Part shown: positions 31,889 to 39,681 of the stretch, piece after piece
How positions within the stretch are numbered: position 1 is the stretch's first letter
How the letters are laid out: every line of letters begins with the position of its first letter
Origin: DATCZS01 sp036525795
GTDB taxonomy: Bacteria; Actinomycetota; Acidimicrobiia; Spongiisociales; ZC4RG35
DNA length: 63,707 nucleotides
Reading direction: 5' to 3'
Assembly: GCA_036525795.1 (NCBI GenBank)
Contig: DATCZS010000174.1
Span: 1-63,707 of the forward strand
Notes under the pieces: model-generated
The model's database searches: none
Seen by the model: the letters and a program-made list of their open reading frames with translations, nothing else
Told to the model about the DNA's origin: nothing
Program-made: the position numbers and the translations under genes

Positions 31889-33662
31889 CCTCGAGGTCGA
31901 CGGAGGCCGGCGGAAGGCTGACCGTGAACGTGGCGCCGCCTCCCGGAGTGTCGGATACGCCCACCTGACCGGACATCGCTTCGACGAGTCCTTTGACGAT
32001 GGACAGCCCGAGACCGGTGCCGCCGCGGGTCCGGATGTCGGAGCGCTCGAGCTGGGTGAACGGATCGAAGATGGTCTGCTGCGCCTCGGGCGGGATTCCC
32101 TCCCCGTGATCGATCACGTCGATCTCCACCCGGGTCTTGATGGCGCGGGCCACGATCTCGACCGGGCTCCCCGGTGCGTACTTGCCGGCGTTCTCCACAA
32201 GGTTGATGAAGACCCTTCTGAGGTGGTCGGGGTCTGCGGTGATCGTGAGGTGCGGCGGATCGATCGACACGGAGATGCGCTCCACTCCCTGAACGGTGGC
32301 GGCGATGTCGTGGAGGAAGTCGTCGACGTCGATCCTTTCGGAGGACACGGGCACGGCGTTGCGGTCGATTCGTGAGGCGATCAGCAGGTCGTCGATCAAC
32401 CGTTGGAGCCGGCCGGCCTGGCGCCTGGCCGATTCGATGAGGTCGGTGGTGGCATCCCCGGAGATGCCAGGGCGCTGGACGGTGTCGAGCGAGCCGATGA
32501 TCGACGTGAGCGGTGTCCTGAGCTCGTGGCTGACGACGGACACGAAGTCCGTCTTCATCTGGGCGATCTCCTGCATCCGTTTCGTCATCTCCGCCGCCGC
32601 CTCGTACCGCCCGAGCTGGGACAGCACGAGGGCCGCCGGGGCGGCGAGCGACAGCAGATCCTCTGTCTGTTCGTCGCGGAAGCTCCCGGTGTTCGGATCG
32701 GCCACCGCGATCACGCCGACGTTGTATCCCTCGACCCGCAAAGGCGCGATCAGGGCGGTCGAAAGGCCGAGTTCGCCGATGACGCCGTACTGGTCGGGGT
32801 TGTCCGTGACCCGATCGAGGCGGAGCGCCCGTCCGGATCGAAACACCTGTGAGACGACTCCCCCCCCGCTCACCCTGACCTTGAGTCTCTCCACGTCCAG
32901 GGTGTGGCCGTTCACCCACATCGGGCTCATCACCTGGAGCGAATGGTCGTCGGGCTGGTAGAGGAAGACCACCCCGACCTGGGCGTCGAGATAGCGGCAG
33001 ATCGTTCCGACCATCTGGGGGAGCCCCTCGGTCAGGGATTCGGCGCTCGCCAGCGTTGCAGAGACCGCATACAGGCGCTCGAAGTCGCGGCGCTGTGCCC
33101 GCAAGTCGGCGAGCCGGTCCAGGTTCTGTTTCGTGGCCCGGTCGAACTCGATACCGATGAGGGCTGTGGCAGCAGCCACCACGCCGACGGTGAGCGCCGG
33201 GATCAGAACCTGGTCGACGGCATCGATCTCGCCCGCCTGGAGCGCCGCCACCGTCAGCGCTCCGACCGCAAGCACCGAGACGACGGCGTGGCGAACGGTG
33301 TTGAGGATCAGCCCGGTGAGAACCACGATTCCCGAGAAGATGGGCAGTGCCGTGTCGAACAGGCCGGGGACGGACGCCACGAGGCCGAGCGTCAGGGTGA
33401 TGGCAGCCGACCAGATCCATGCGAGGATCGGCCCGCTCGTGCGCTGCAGCAGTTCTCGCCAGTCGAAGGCGGTGGCAACCGACAGCAGCACGATGAAGGC
33501 GCCCATCGTGAAGATGAACCGTTGATTGGTGACCACGTCACGACGGACGGCCTGTCCGGTGAGAACGATGACGACGATCCATGCGAGCAAGACGCTGCGG
33601 CGCAGGGCCGCGGCGCGAAATGCCGATAATGAGCCGCTCTGGGTCTCGTGTTCGTCGGTCAT
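31869..33662 (-). CDS. Membrane sensor histidine kinase with GAF domain
   Basis: 597 residues from ATG 33662. About six N-terminal helices (residues about 22-185) form a membrane sensor of MASE-like type. They are followed by a GAF domain (about 220-365: VGTICRYLDAQVGVVFLY, TALIAPLRVEGYNVGVIAVAD), a HisKA helix with SHELRTPLTSIIGSLD, and the HATPase domain (NLVENAGKYAPG, DHGEGIPPEAQQTIFDPF, GTGLGLSIVKGLVEAMSG). All catalytic boxes are intact. No response regulator gene is adjacent, so it is an orphan kinase. Confidence 0.9.
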   Translation of the reverse strand: MTDEHETQSGSLSAFRAAALRRSVLLAWIVVIVLTGQAVRRDVVTNQRFIFTMGAFIVLLSVATAFDWRELLQRTSGPILAWIWSAAITLTLGLVASVPGLFDTALPIFSGIVVLTGLILNTVRHAVVSVLAVGALTVAALQAGEIDAVDQVLIPALTVGVVAAATALIGIEFDRATKQNLDRLADLRAQRRDFERLYAVSATLASAESLTEGLPQMVGTICRYLDAQVGVVFLYQPDDHSLQVMSPMWVNGHTLDVERLKVRVSGGGVVSQVFRSGRALRLDRVTDNPDQYGVIGELGLSTALIAPLRVEGYNVGVIAVADPNTGSFRDEQTEDLLSLAAPAALVLSQLGRYEAAAEMTKRMQEIAQMKTDFVSVVSHELRTPLTSIIGSLDTVQRPGISGDATTDLIESARRQAGRLQRLIDDLLIASRIDRNAVPVSSERIDVDDFLHDIAATVQGVERISVSIDPPHLTITADPDHLRRVFINLVENAGKYAPGSPVEIVARAIKTRVEIDVIDHGEGIPPEAQQTIFDPFTQLERSDIRTRGGTGLGLSIVKGLVEAMSGQVGVSDTPGGGATFTVSLPPASVDLEVTARVG

Positions 33663-33756
33663 GCTCGAATCCGATCCCCCATCTCCACCGCACTGTATTC
33701 TCGGCCGCAGTGCCTCACCGGTTGAGTCTCCTGTTGGCGTCGTTCCGCACCCCGTC

Positions 33757-34503
33757 ATGGTGCTGACGTCGTTTGCCGGAGGGTCCATCTTCGGTCGCCG
33801 CCACGGTGGGGGTTCCCCGGGCGTCGTGGCGCTCCACGGATGGGGGAGGCGGAGCGACGACTTCTCGGCTCTTCTGGCCGGCATCGACGCCGTCGCCCTC
33901 GACCTGCCCGGGTTTGGAGCCTCACCGGCGCCGCAGGAGGCGATGGGGGCCGCCGGGTATGCAGACGCCGTTCTTCCCGTCCTTCGATCGCTCTCTTCCC
34001 CTCCCATCGTGGTCGGTCACTCGTTTGGCGGGAGGGTGGCGGTGTGCCTGGCCGCCGCCCATCCGGACCTGGTCAGGGGCCTCGTCCTCACCGGTGTTCC
34101 GCTCGTGCGTCGCCACGGTGGGCGCCGTCCGTCGTGGACCTACCGGATGCTCCGCTCGGCCCACCGGATGCACCTCATATCCGACGCCCGCATGGAGGCC
34201 GTCCGCCGTCGCCGGGGGTCGCCCGACTACCGGGCAGCATCCGGAGTCATGCGGGACGTATTGGTGATGGCGGTGAACGAGAGCTACGAGGATCAGCTGG
34301 CGGGGCTGCGGGTTCCCGTGCGCATGGTGTGGGGCGAAGACGACCGCGAGACCCCGGTGGACATCGCCCGCGTCGCCCTCGGTGTCATGCTCGACGCCGG
34401 GGTGGACGCCCGTCTCGACGTCATCTCGGGCGCCGGGCACTTCCTTCCCGTGGAGCGGCCCGAGACCGTGCGGCCGCTGATCGAGCCGGGGGAGTGGCGA
34501 TGA
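33757..34503 (+). CDS. Alpha/beta-fold hydrolase
   Basis: 248 residues from ATG 33757. Motifs: GVVALHGWGRRSDDFSALL, AVALDLPGFGASPAP, nucleophile elbow VVGHSFGGRVAVCLAA, acid VRMVWGEDDRETPV and base ISGAGHFLPVERPE. Its stop overlaps the start of the Mur-ligase-like gene (ATGA at 34500-34503), tying it to that gene and the Ddl-like gene after it. Substrate unknown; an esterase or deacylase acting on an envelope precursor would fit the context. Confidence 0.85.
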   Translation: MVLTSFAGGSIFGRRHGGGSPGVVALHGWGRRSDDFSALLAGIDAVALDLPGFGASPAPQEAMGAAGYADAVLPVLRSLSSPPIVVGHSFGGRVAVCLAAAHPDLVRGLVLTGVPLVRRHGGRRPSWTYRMLRSAHRMHLISDARMEAVRRRRGSPDYRAASGVMRDVLVMAVNESYEDQLAGLRVPVRMVWGEDDRETPVDIARVALGVMLDAGVDARLDVISGAGHFLPVERPETVRPLIEPGEWR

Positions 34504-36005
34504 CCGTTGTCGTCCTGGTGGCCGCCATCGGCTCGGCCGCCCTCTCCCTGCTGCGTTGGCTTCGCGTGGCCCAGCGAGAGCACTATCTGGCGGGTGTGGG
34601 GCGCTTTGCGCTGCGCTGGTGGGCGAGCGGGCCTCGGTCGATCGCGCTCGCCGCAGTGGGTCTCGGTGGTCTCGTGGCGTCGGGGTGGACCCCGTGGGGG
34701 GCGGTGGTGACCGCGGCGGTGGCGGCGGCGGGCCCTCCCGGCCTCGGGGTGCGGGGCCGCACGTCGCGCCTCGCCTGGACGCCCCGGCTCTTCCGCCTCG
34801 CCGCAGCCACGGGAGCGGTCGTGATCTCCCTGCTCGCATTCGATCTGACCATCCCGACCTCGGTCGTCACGGCGGCCGTCCTGGCCGGGCTGCCGCTGCT
34901 CACCGACGGCGCCCTGGTGTCGATGCGGCCGCTCGAGGACCGGCTCGGCTCGCGTTGGGTCGTCCAGGCGCGGTCGGCACTCGCCCGCTCGGGGTCGCGG
35001 GTGGTGGCGATCACCGGCTCGTACGGCAAGACCTCCACCAAAGGGTTGGTGTCCCACCTGCTCGGCGCGGTGACCTCGGTGGTCCCCAGTCCGGCGAGCT
35101 TCAACAACCGGATGGGTTTGGCCCGGGCGATCAACGAGCAGCTGACCCCGGGCACCGATGTGTTCGTTGCCGAGATGGGGACGTACGGGCCGGGGGAGAT
35201 CCGGGACATGTGCCGGTGGGTGCCTCCGCACGTGGCGGTCATCACCGCCATCGGTCCGGTCCACCTCGAGCGGATGGGCTCCGAGGAGGCCATCGCGCGC
35301 GCCAAGCGGGAGATCCTCGAGCGCGCCGCAGTCGCCGTGCTCTCGATCGATCATCCGCTCCTCTCCGCGATCGCGGAAGAGGAGTCCCGGACCCGGCGGG
35401 TGATCCGATGTTCGGCGGCAGACCGTCAGGCAGACGTGTACGCCGGCCCAGACGGCGCCGTGGCGGTCGGTGGCCGGATCGTCGGCCGTTTCGACCCCGA
35501 GTCGGCGAGGGCGGGAAACGTCGCCTGCGCCATCGGGGTGGTGGTGGCGCTCGGATTCGAACCGGCCGCGGTCGCCGGGAGGCTCGAGAGCCTCCCCGCC
35601 ACACCTCACCGTCAGGAGGTGGTCCGCGGCGAGCGGGGGTTCTGGTACGTCGACGACACATTCAACTCCAACCCGGCCGGGGCGGCTGCCGCTCTCGACC
35701 TGCTCATGAGCCGCGATGGGCTCGGCCGGCGAGTGGTGGTCACACCGGGAATGGTCGAACTGGGCAGGCGCCAGGTGGAGGAGAACGAGGCGTTCGCGCG
35801 GTTGGCGGCGGCGAAGGGGGTCGACACGTTGCTGGTCGTGGGGCGCACCAACCGGGCGGCCCTCGTCGCCGGCGGGGAGGCGGGAGGGATCGGCTCGGTT
35901 ATCGTCGTGGCGACACGAGACGAGGCAGTTGCCTGGGTGCGCGAGAACCTCGGTCCAGGAGACGCCGTCCTCTACGAGAACGACCTTCCCGACCACTACC
36001 CGTGA
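34500..36005 (+). CDS. Membrane-anchored Mur ligase (MurF-like)
   Basis: 501 residues. The first 140 residues hold about four transmembrane helices, not found in standard MurF. A Mur ligase domain follows: P-loop VVAITGSYGKTSTKGLVSHLL, central SPASFNNRMGLARAINEQL, VAEMGTYGPGEIRDMC, AIGPVHLERMGS, then C-terminal VDDTFNSNPAGAAAALDLL and VVVTPGMVELGRRQ. These are ATP-dependent amide-bond ligase motifs closest to MurF and its paralogues. GGGGGAG precedes the ATG. The downstream gene is a D-Ala-D-Ala ligase relative, the enzyme that makes MurF's substrate. A dedicated ligase for a modified stem peptide or another lipid-linked product is possible. Confidence 0.82.
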   Translation: MTVVVLVAAIGSAALSLLRWLRVAQREHYLAGVGRFALRWWASGPRSIALAAVGLGGLVASGWTPWGAVVTAAVAAAGPPGLGVRGRTSRLAWTPRLFRLAAATGAVVISLLAFDLTIPTSVVTAAVLAGLPLLTDGALVSMRPLEDRLGSRWVVQARSALARSGSRVVAITGSYGKTSTKGLVSHLLGAVTSVVPSPASFNNRMGLARAINEQLTPGTDVFVAEMGTYGPGEIRDMCRWVPPHVAVITAIGPVHLERMGSEEAIARAKREILERAAVAVLSIDHPLLSAIAEEESRTRRVIRCSAADRQADVYAGPDGAVAVGGRIVGRFDPESARAGNVACAIGVVVALGFEPAAVAGRLESLPATPHRQEVVRGERGFWYVDDTFNSNPAGAAAALDLLMSRDGLGRRVVVTPGMVELGRRQVEENEAFARLAAAKGVDTLLVVGRTNRAALVAGGEAGGIGSVIVVATRDEAVAWVRENLGPGDAVLYENDLPDHYP

Positions 36006-36033
36006 GTGTCGGGTCGGACATGGGAGTGCTTCG

Positions 36034-37104
36034 ATGACCAAGCCGGCCGTGCTGTTCGGAGGCCCTTCTCCGGAACACGACATCAGCATCAGCACCGGGC
36101 TGCAGGCGGCCCGCACACTGTCAGACGTCGAGGCCATCTACTGGGACAAGACCGGGGCGTTCCACCTGGTGGACCCGCAGATGGAGGCCGTCGAGTTCGC
36201 AGACGGTGTCCCGCGCAAGGCCAGAGAACTCGGATTCTCGCCCGGGCAGGGCGGCGGCTTCACGCTGAGGCGCAAACCGCTCGATATCGACGTGATCCTG
36301 CTCGCCACTCATGGAGGCCCCGGAGAGGACGGGACGCTCCAGGGTCTGCTCGACCTGGCCGGTTACCGCTACACGGGCCCCGGTCGATGGGGCTCGGCCC
36401 TCGGGATGGACAAGCTGACCTTTGCGGCAGCGGTCGTCGCGGTCGGCCTTTCCTCGCTTCCGCGGGTGCTGCTGAACCAAGGTCGCCGACCGTCCTTCGA
36501 AGGCCCGTACATCGTCAAGCCGCGTTTTGGGGGGAGTTCGATCGGCATCGAGGTCGCCGAAGACATCGGGACCGCGCTCGATCTGGCGCGGGTCTCGCCC
36601 CACCTCGCAGACGGGGCGGTGGTGGAGCCGTTCCTGAGGGGATGCAGGGATCTTCAGATCGGGGTGCGCACCCATCCCGAACTCCAGCTGTCCGCGGTCG
36701 AGGAACCGGTGTTCCAGGAGGGTGGGCTGTACAGCTACGAGCAGAAGTACCTGGCCTGGGGAGGTGGAGGTCGCGTCGAGAGGAACCTGCCTGCGTCGCT
36801 CCCGCCCGATGTCGAATCCCGACTCCGCGAGGCGGCGGGGCGGGTGGCAGAGCTCGTCGGCGTCCGCGGCATCGCCCGTGTCGACTTCCTCCTCCACGAG
36901 GACCGCCTCTACGTCAACGAGATCAACACGATCCCCGGCAGCCTCGGAACCTACCTGTGGGTGGATCCGCCGATCGACCGGTCGACGCTGCTGGGCGACA
37001 TGGTCGAGGAAGCACGCCGGTCGCACCCGCGGCGGTTCTCCACCGCCGGAGCCGACGGCAGCGCCCTCCGCAACGCCGGCACGATCGCGTCGAAGCTCGG
37101 TTGA
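36034..37104 (+). CDS. ddl: D-alanine--D-alanine ligase family ATP-grasp enzyme
   Basis: 356 residues from ATG 36034. Motifs: AVLFGGPSPEHDISISTGLQ, ATHGGPGEDGTLQGLLDLAG, YTGPGRWGSALGMDK, YIVKPRFGGSSIGIEV, ARVDFLLHEDRLYVNEINT and PGSLGTYLW. The family joins two D-amino (or hydroxy) acids with ATP. The usual NTLPGFT segment reads NTIPGSL, and the EH motif is intact. It lies 28 bases after the Mur-ligase-like gene. Whether it is the housekeeping Ddl or a specialised paralogue cannot be settled from this window alone. Confidence 0.82.
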   Translation: MTKPAVLFGGPSPEHDISISTGLQAARTLSDVEAIYWDKTGAFHLVDPQMEAVEFADGVPRKARELGFSPGQGGGFTLRRKPLDIDVILLATHGGPGEDGTLQGLLDLAGYRYTGPGRWGSALGMDKLTFAAAVVAVGLSSLPRVLLNQGRRPSFEGPYIVKPRFGGSSIGIEVAEDIGTALDLARVSPHLADGAVVEPFLRGCRDLQIGVRTHPELQLSAVEEPVFQEGGLYSYEQKYLAWGGGGRVERNLPASLPPDVESRLREAAGRVAELVGVRGIARVDFLLHEDRLYVNEINTIPGSLGTYLWVDPPIDRSTLLGDMVEEARRSHPRRFSTAGADGSALRNAGTIASKLG

Positions 37105-37126
37105 GCTGCGCTCAGCCGAGCGTCAT

Positions 37127-37158
37127 GGTCCTGGATCCCGGGTCTTCGGTTCAGGACC
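37127..37158. terminator. Inverted repeat between convergent genes
   Basis: GGTCCTG (37127-37133) and CAGGACC (37152-37158) form a 7-bp stem between the ddl stop and the AsnC-domain gene stop. There is no T-tract on either strand, so termination is only a guess. Confidence 0.35.
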
Positions 37159-37184
37159 GATGACCAAGACCGGGGAACGCCCGA

Positions 37185-37418
37185 TCAGAGGTTGACGACG
37201 GGGCAGGTGAGGGTTCGCGTGATTCCCTCGATCGCCTGGACCTTGGCCACCACCAGCTTGCCCAGCTGGTCCACGTCCTCTGCGGACGCCTTCACGATCA
37301 CGTCATACGGACCTGTGACGTCGTCGGCGGTCTCGACACCGGGGATGTTGCGCACTTCCTGGGCGACGATCGCTGCCTTGCCGACTTCGGTCTGGATCAG
37401 TACGTATGCCTCGACCAA
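37185..37418 (-). CDS. Stand-alone Lrp/AsnC ligand-binding (RAM) domain protein
   Basis: 77 residues equal to one AsnC_trans_reg domain: MVEAYVLIQTEVGKAAIVAQ, then VTGPYDVIVKASAEDVDQLG and VQAIEGITRTLTCPVVNL. There is no helix-turn-helix, so it cannot bind DNA by itself in the Lrp way. Such stand-alone RAM proteins oligomerise and bind small effectors, often amino acids. It lies downstream of rpmB and the cold-shock-like gene on the same strand. Confidence 0.85.
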   Translation of the reverse strand: MVEAYVLIQTEVGKAAIVAQEVRNIPGVETADDVTGPYDVIVKASAEDVDQLGKLVVAKVQAIEGITRTLTCPVVNL

Positions 37419-37518
37419 CAGGTACCTCCTTGTGCTCCTGCCGCGACTCTACCGAGCCGTCGAGGGGCGCGTCGGCGGAACGTGCGGCCTGAGACAGGCC
37501 GGGCGGGACGGGCGGTGC

Positions 37519-37734
37519 TCAGTAGCCCTCTTGGCCGACCCGGGCATTGGCGACGAAGCGGTTGCCGCCGTCCTCGTCGATGTCGAATGTGATCCGCTGG
37601 CCCTGGCGGACCATGCGGAAGATCGAGCCCTCGAGCGACCCGGGACGGAGGTAGACCTCGGTCCGGTCGGAGTCGACCACGACGACACCGGCCCCTGTGG
37701 CGGGGTCGTAGGTCTTGACGACACCCTGGGCCAT
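37519..37734 (-). CDS. Small OB-fold, cold-shock-like protein
   Basis: 71 residues from ATG 37734 (a TTG two codons earlier is possible). The pattern MAQGVVKTYDPATGAGVVVV, EVYLRPGSLEGS, QGQRITFDIDEDGGNRFVAN mirrors a cold-shock domain: N-terminal GVVK, a turn, a central VYL strand and a QGQ.ITFD strand. The RNA-binding motifs RNP1 (K-G-F-G-F-I) and RNP2 (VFVHF) are replaced. It begins seven bases after the rpmB stop, suggesting co-expression with ribosomal protein L28. Confidence 0.68.
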   Translation of the reverse strand: MAQGVVKTYDPATGAGVVVVDSDRTEVYLRPGSLEGSIFRMVRQGQRITFDIDEDGGNRFVANARVGQEGY

Positions 37735-37740
37735 GTGCAA

Positions 37741-37929
37741 TCAGGCCTTTTCGATCTTGCCTGCGCGGATGCACGAGGTGCACACCCGGGCGCGCCGGGT
37801 GTTGCTGCCGTGCTTGACGCGCACGCGTTGGATGTTGGGCAGCCAGCGGCGGTTGGCCCGCTTGTGCGAGAAGCTGACGGATTTCCCGTAGCTGGGCTCC
37901 TTGCCGCAGATTTCACAGCGATAGGACAT
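37741..37929 (-). CDS. rpmB: 50S ribosomal protein L28, zinc-binding type
   Basis: 62 residues: MSYRCEICGKEPSYGKSVSF, HKRANRRWLPNIQRVRV, RARVCTSCIRAGKI. Two CxxC pairs mark the zinc-ribbon (C+) form. The leader carries AGGAGC before ATG 37929. It is divergent from fakA, a gene neighbour seen widely in Gram-positive bacteria. Confidence 0.95.
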   Translation of the reverse strand: MSYRCEICGKEPSYGKSVSFSHKRANRRWLPNIQRVRVKHGSNTRRARVCTSCIRAGKIEKA

Positions 37930-37959
37930 GAGAAAGAGAGCTCCTGGAAACGGTCCTGC

Positions 37960-37965
37960 AATCTA
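37960..37965 (-). promoter_or_regulatory. -10 box of rpmB
   Basis: TAGATT on the minus strand, about 30 bases before the rpmB ATG, leaving room for a short leader with a ribosome-binding site. TTGGGA lies 19 bp further upstream as a possible -35. Confidence 0.45.
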
Positions 37966-38020
37966 CCAGCGAGGATGGCGCTGGTCCCAATTGCCGCCGG
38001 GGCGCTCGGACGTCTCACCG

Positions 38021-38026
38021 TATACT
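38021..38026 (+). promoter_or_regulatory. -10 box of fakA
   Basis: TATACT, a near-perfect -10 hexamer, ends ten bases before ATG 38037. No good -35 box at the usual distance. Short-leader or leaderless transcript expected. Confidence 0.5.
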
Positions 38027-38036
38027 CGCCTCGCTC

Positions 38037-39668
38037 ATGCCACTCGGAGTAGACGGAATCAAGCGGGTCTTCACCCGCTACCACGAGTTTCTCGGGGTAT
38101 ACCGCGACGCCCTGAACGGGCTCAACGTCTACCCGGTTCCGGACGGCGACACCGGGACCAACATGAGTCTCACGGTGGCGTCCTTCATCGGCAGCGTGGA
38201 GGGTTCCGCCTCGATGGAGGAGGCGGCAGACGCCATCTCGCACGGTTCGCTGATGGGAGCCAGGGGGAACTCCGGGGTGATCCTGTCTCAGATTCTGCGT
38301 GGGCTGGCGGACACCTTTCGGGCGGAGTCGAAGATCGATGCCCCGCTGGTGGCCACCGCGCTCGACCGGGCGTCCGAGGCGGCGTACGCCGCGGTGCAGC
38401 ATCCGGTCGAAGGCACGATCCTCACCGTGATTCGGGAGTCTGCCGAGGCAGCCAGGCGCGCCGAACCCGCGGACGGCTTGGTCGAGCTGCTCGGCTCCGT
38501 CTACGGACGGGCGGTCGACACCCTGGTGCGGACTCCCGACATGCTCCCCGTCCTCAAGCAAGCCGGGGTGGTCGACGCCGGCGGGGCGGGTCTGGTGCTG
38601 TTGCTCGCGGCGTTCCTGGAGGTCGAGAGCGGAGAGGCGGTGGTGCTGCCCGACCACGTGTTGCGGGCCCGGGCAAGCCTCGATGATCTCGCACGTCTCC
38701 AGCCCGAGGGCTCTCACCCGCGGTATGAGGTCATGTTCTTCCTCGAGGCGACGGAGGGGTCGGTGGCCGAATTCCGGTCGGCGTGGTCCGAGTTGGGCGA
38801 TTCGATCGTCGTCGTGGGCGGCTCGGACACCTGGAACTGCCACATCCACACCGACGAGATCGGGCCGGCGATCGAGGCAGGGATGGCCGCCGGCAGGCTT
38901 CGAGAGATCAGGGTGACCGATCTGAGGGAGCAGCCCGGACACGAACGCGAGCACGGAGGGGGAGGCGGGAACACCGTCGACTTCGAGCCGATGGTCGAAT
39001 ACGCCGTGGCCCCGGTCGGTGTCGTGGCCGTGGCGGCAGGCGACGGCCTGATCGAGGTGTTCCGCCGGCTCGGCGCCCAGGGGATCGTCAGGGGTGGCCA
39101 GACCATGAACCCGTCGACCGAGGACCTGCTGGCGGCGGTCGAGCGGGTACCCGCCGATCAGGTGGTTCTGCTCCCGAACAACAAGAACATCGTGCCCGTC
39201 GCCGAGCAGGTGGAGGGTCTCACGACCAAGCACGTGGTCGTCGTCCCCACCCGCAGCATCCCCCAGGGAATTGCCGCCATGCTGGGCTACTCGCCCGCCG
39301 ACGAGGCCGCCGAAGAGGCGGTGGAGGACATGGCGGCGGCGGCATCCTCGATTCTCGATGGTGAGATCACCCGGGCCGTTCGCAACGCGTTCGTCGGGGC
39401 GGAACGGATCAATCAGGGAGACTGGCTCGCCATCGCCGACGGTACGATCGTCACGAATACCCCGGATCTCGAAGAGGCATTGCGCGGACTGGTGGCGGCG
39501 ATGCTTCCCCCCGATGCCGAGCTGCTGACCGTCTACACCGGCGAAGGTGCTGCCCCCTCGGTCACAAAGGCGCTGGTGGCGTGGCTGGACGAGCTGCACC
39601 CCCGACTGTCGGTGGAGGAGATCGACGGCGGACAGCCGCTGTATCCCTATCTCATCTCGATCGAATGA
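38037..39668 (+). CDS. fakA: DAK2/DhaL domain kinase, FakA-like
   Basis: 543 residues. N-terminal DhaL kinase domain: LNVYPVPDGDTGTNMSLTVA holds the Mg-ATP aspartates, then HGSLMGARGNSGVILSQILRG and GTILTVIRESAEAA. Middle VVDAGGAGLVLLL, then a C-terminal DegV-like region (NPSTEDLLAAVERV, VVLLPNNKNIVPVAEQVEGL). This matches FakA/YloV, the kinase that phosphorylates fatty acids held by a FakB (DegV) protein to feed acyl-phosphate to PlsX/PlsY, both encoded in this window. No fakB is seen here. Confidence 0.9.
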   Translation: MPLGVDGIKRVFTRYHEFLGVYRDALNGLNVYPVPDGDTGTNMSLTVASFIGSVEGSASMEEAADAISHGSLMGARGNSGVILSQILRGLADTFRAESKIDAPLVATALDRASEAAYAAVQHPVEGTILTVIRESAEAARRAEPADGLVELLGSVYGRAVDTLVRTPDMLPVLKQAGVVDAGGAGLVLLLAAFLEVESGEAVVLPDHVLRARASLDDLARLQPEGSHPRYEVMFFLEATEGSVAEFRSAWSELGDSIVVVGGSDTWNCHIHTDEIGPAIEAGMAAGRLREIRVTDLREQPGHEREHGGGGGNTVDFEPMVEYAVAPVGVVAVAAGDGLIEVFRRLGAQGIVRGGQTMNPSTEDLLAAVERVPADQVVLLPNNKNIVPVAEQVEGLTTKHVVVVPTRSIPQGIAAMLGYSPADEAAEEAVEDMAAAASSILDGEITRAVRNAFVGAERINQGDWLAIADGTIVTNTPDLEEALRGLVAAMLPPDAELLTVYTGEGAAPSVTKALVAWLDELHPRLSVEEIDGGQPLYPYLISIE

Positions 39669-39681
39669 CTCCGCTCGGCTG

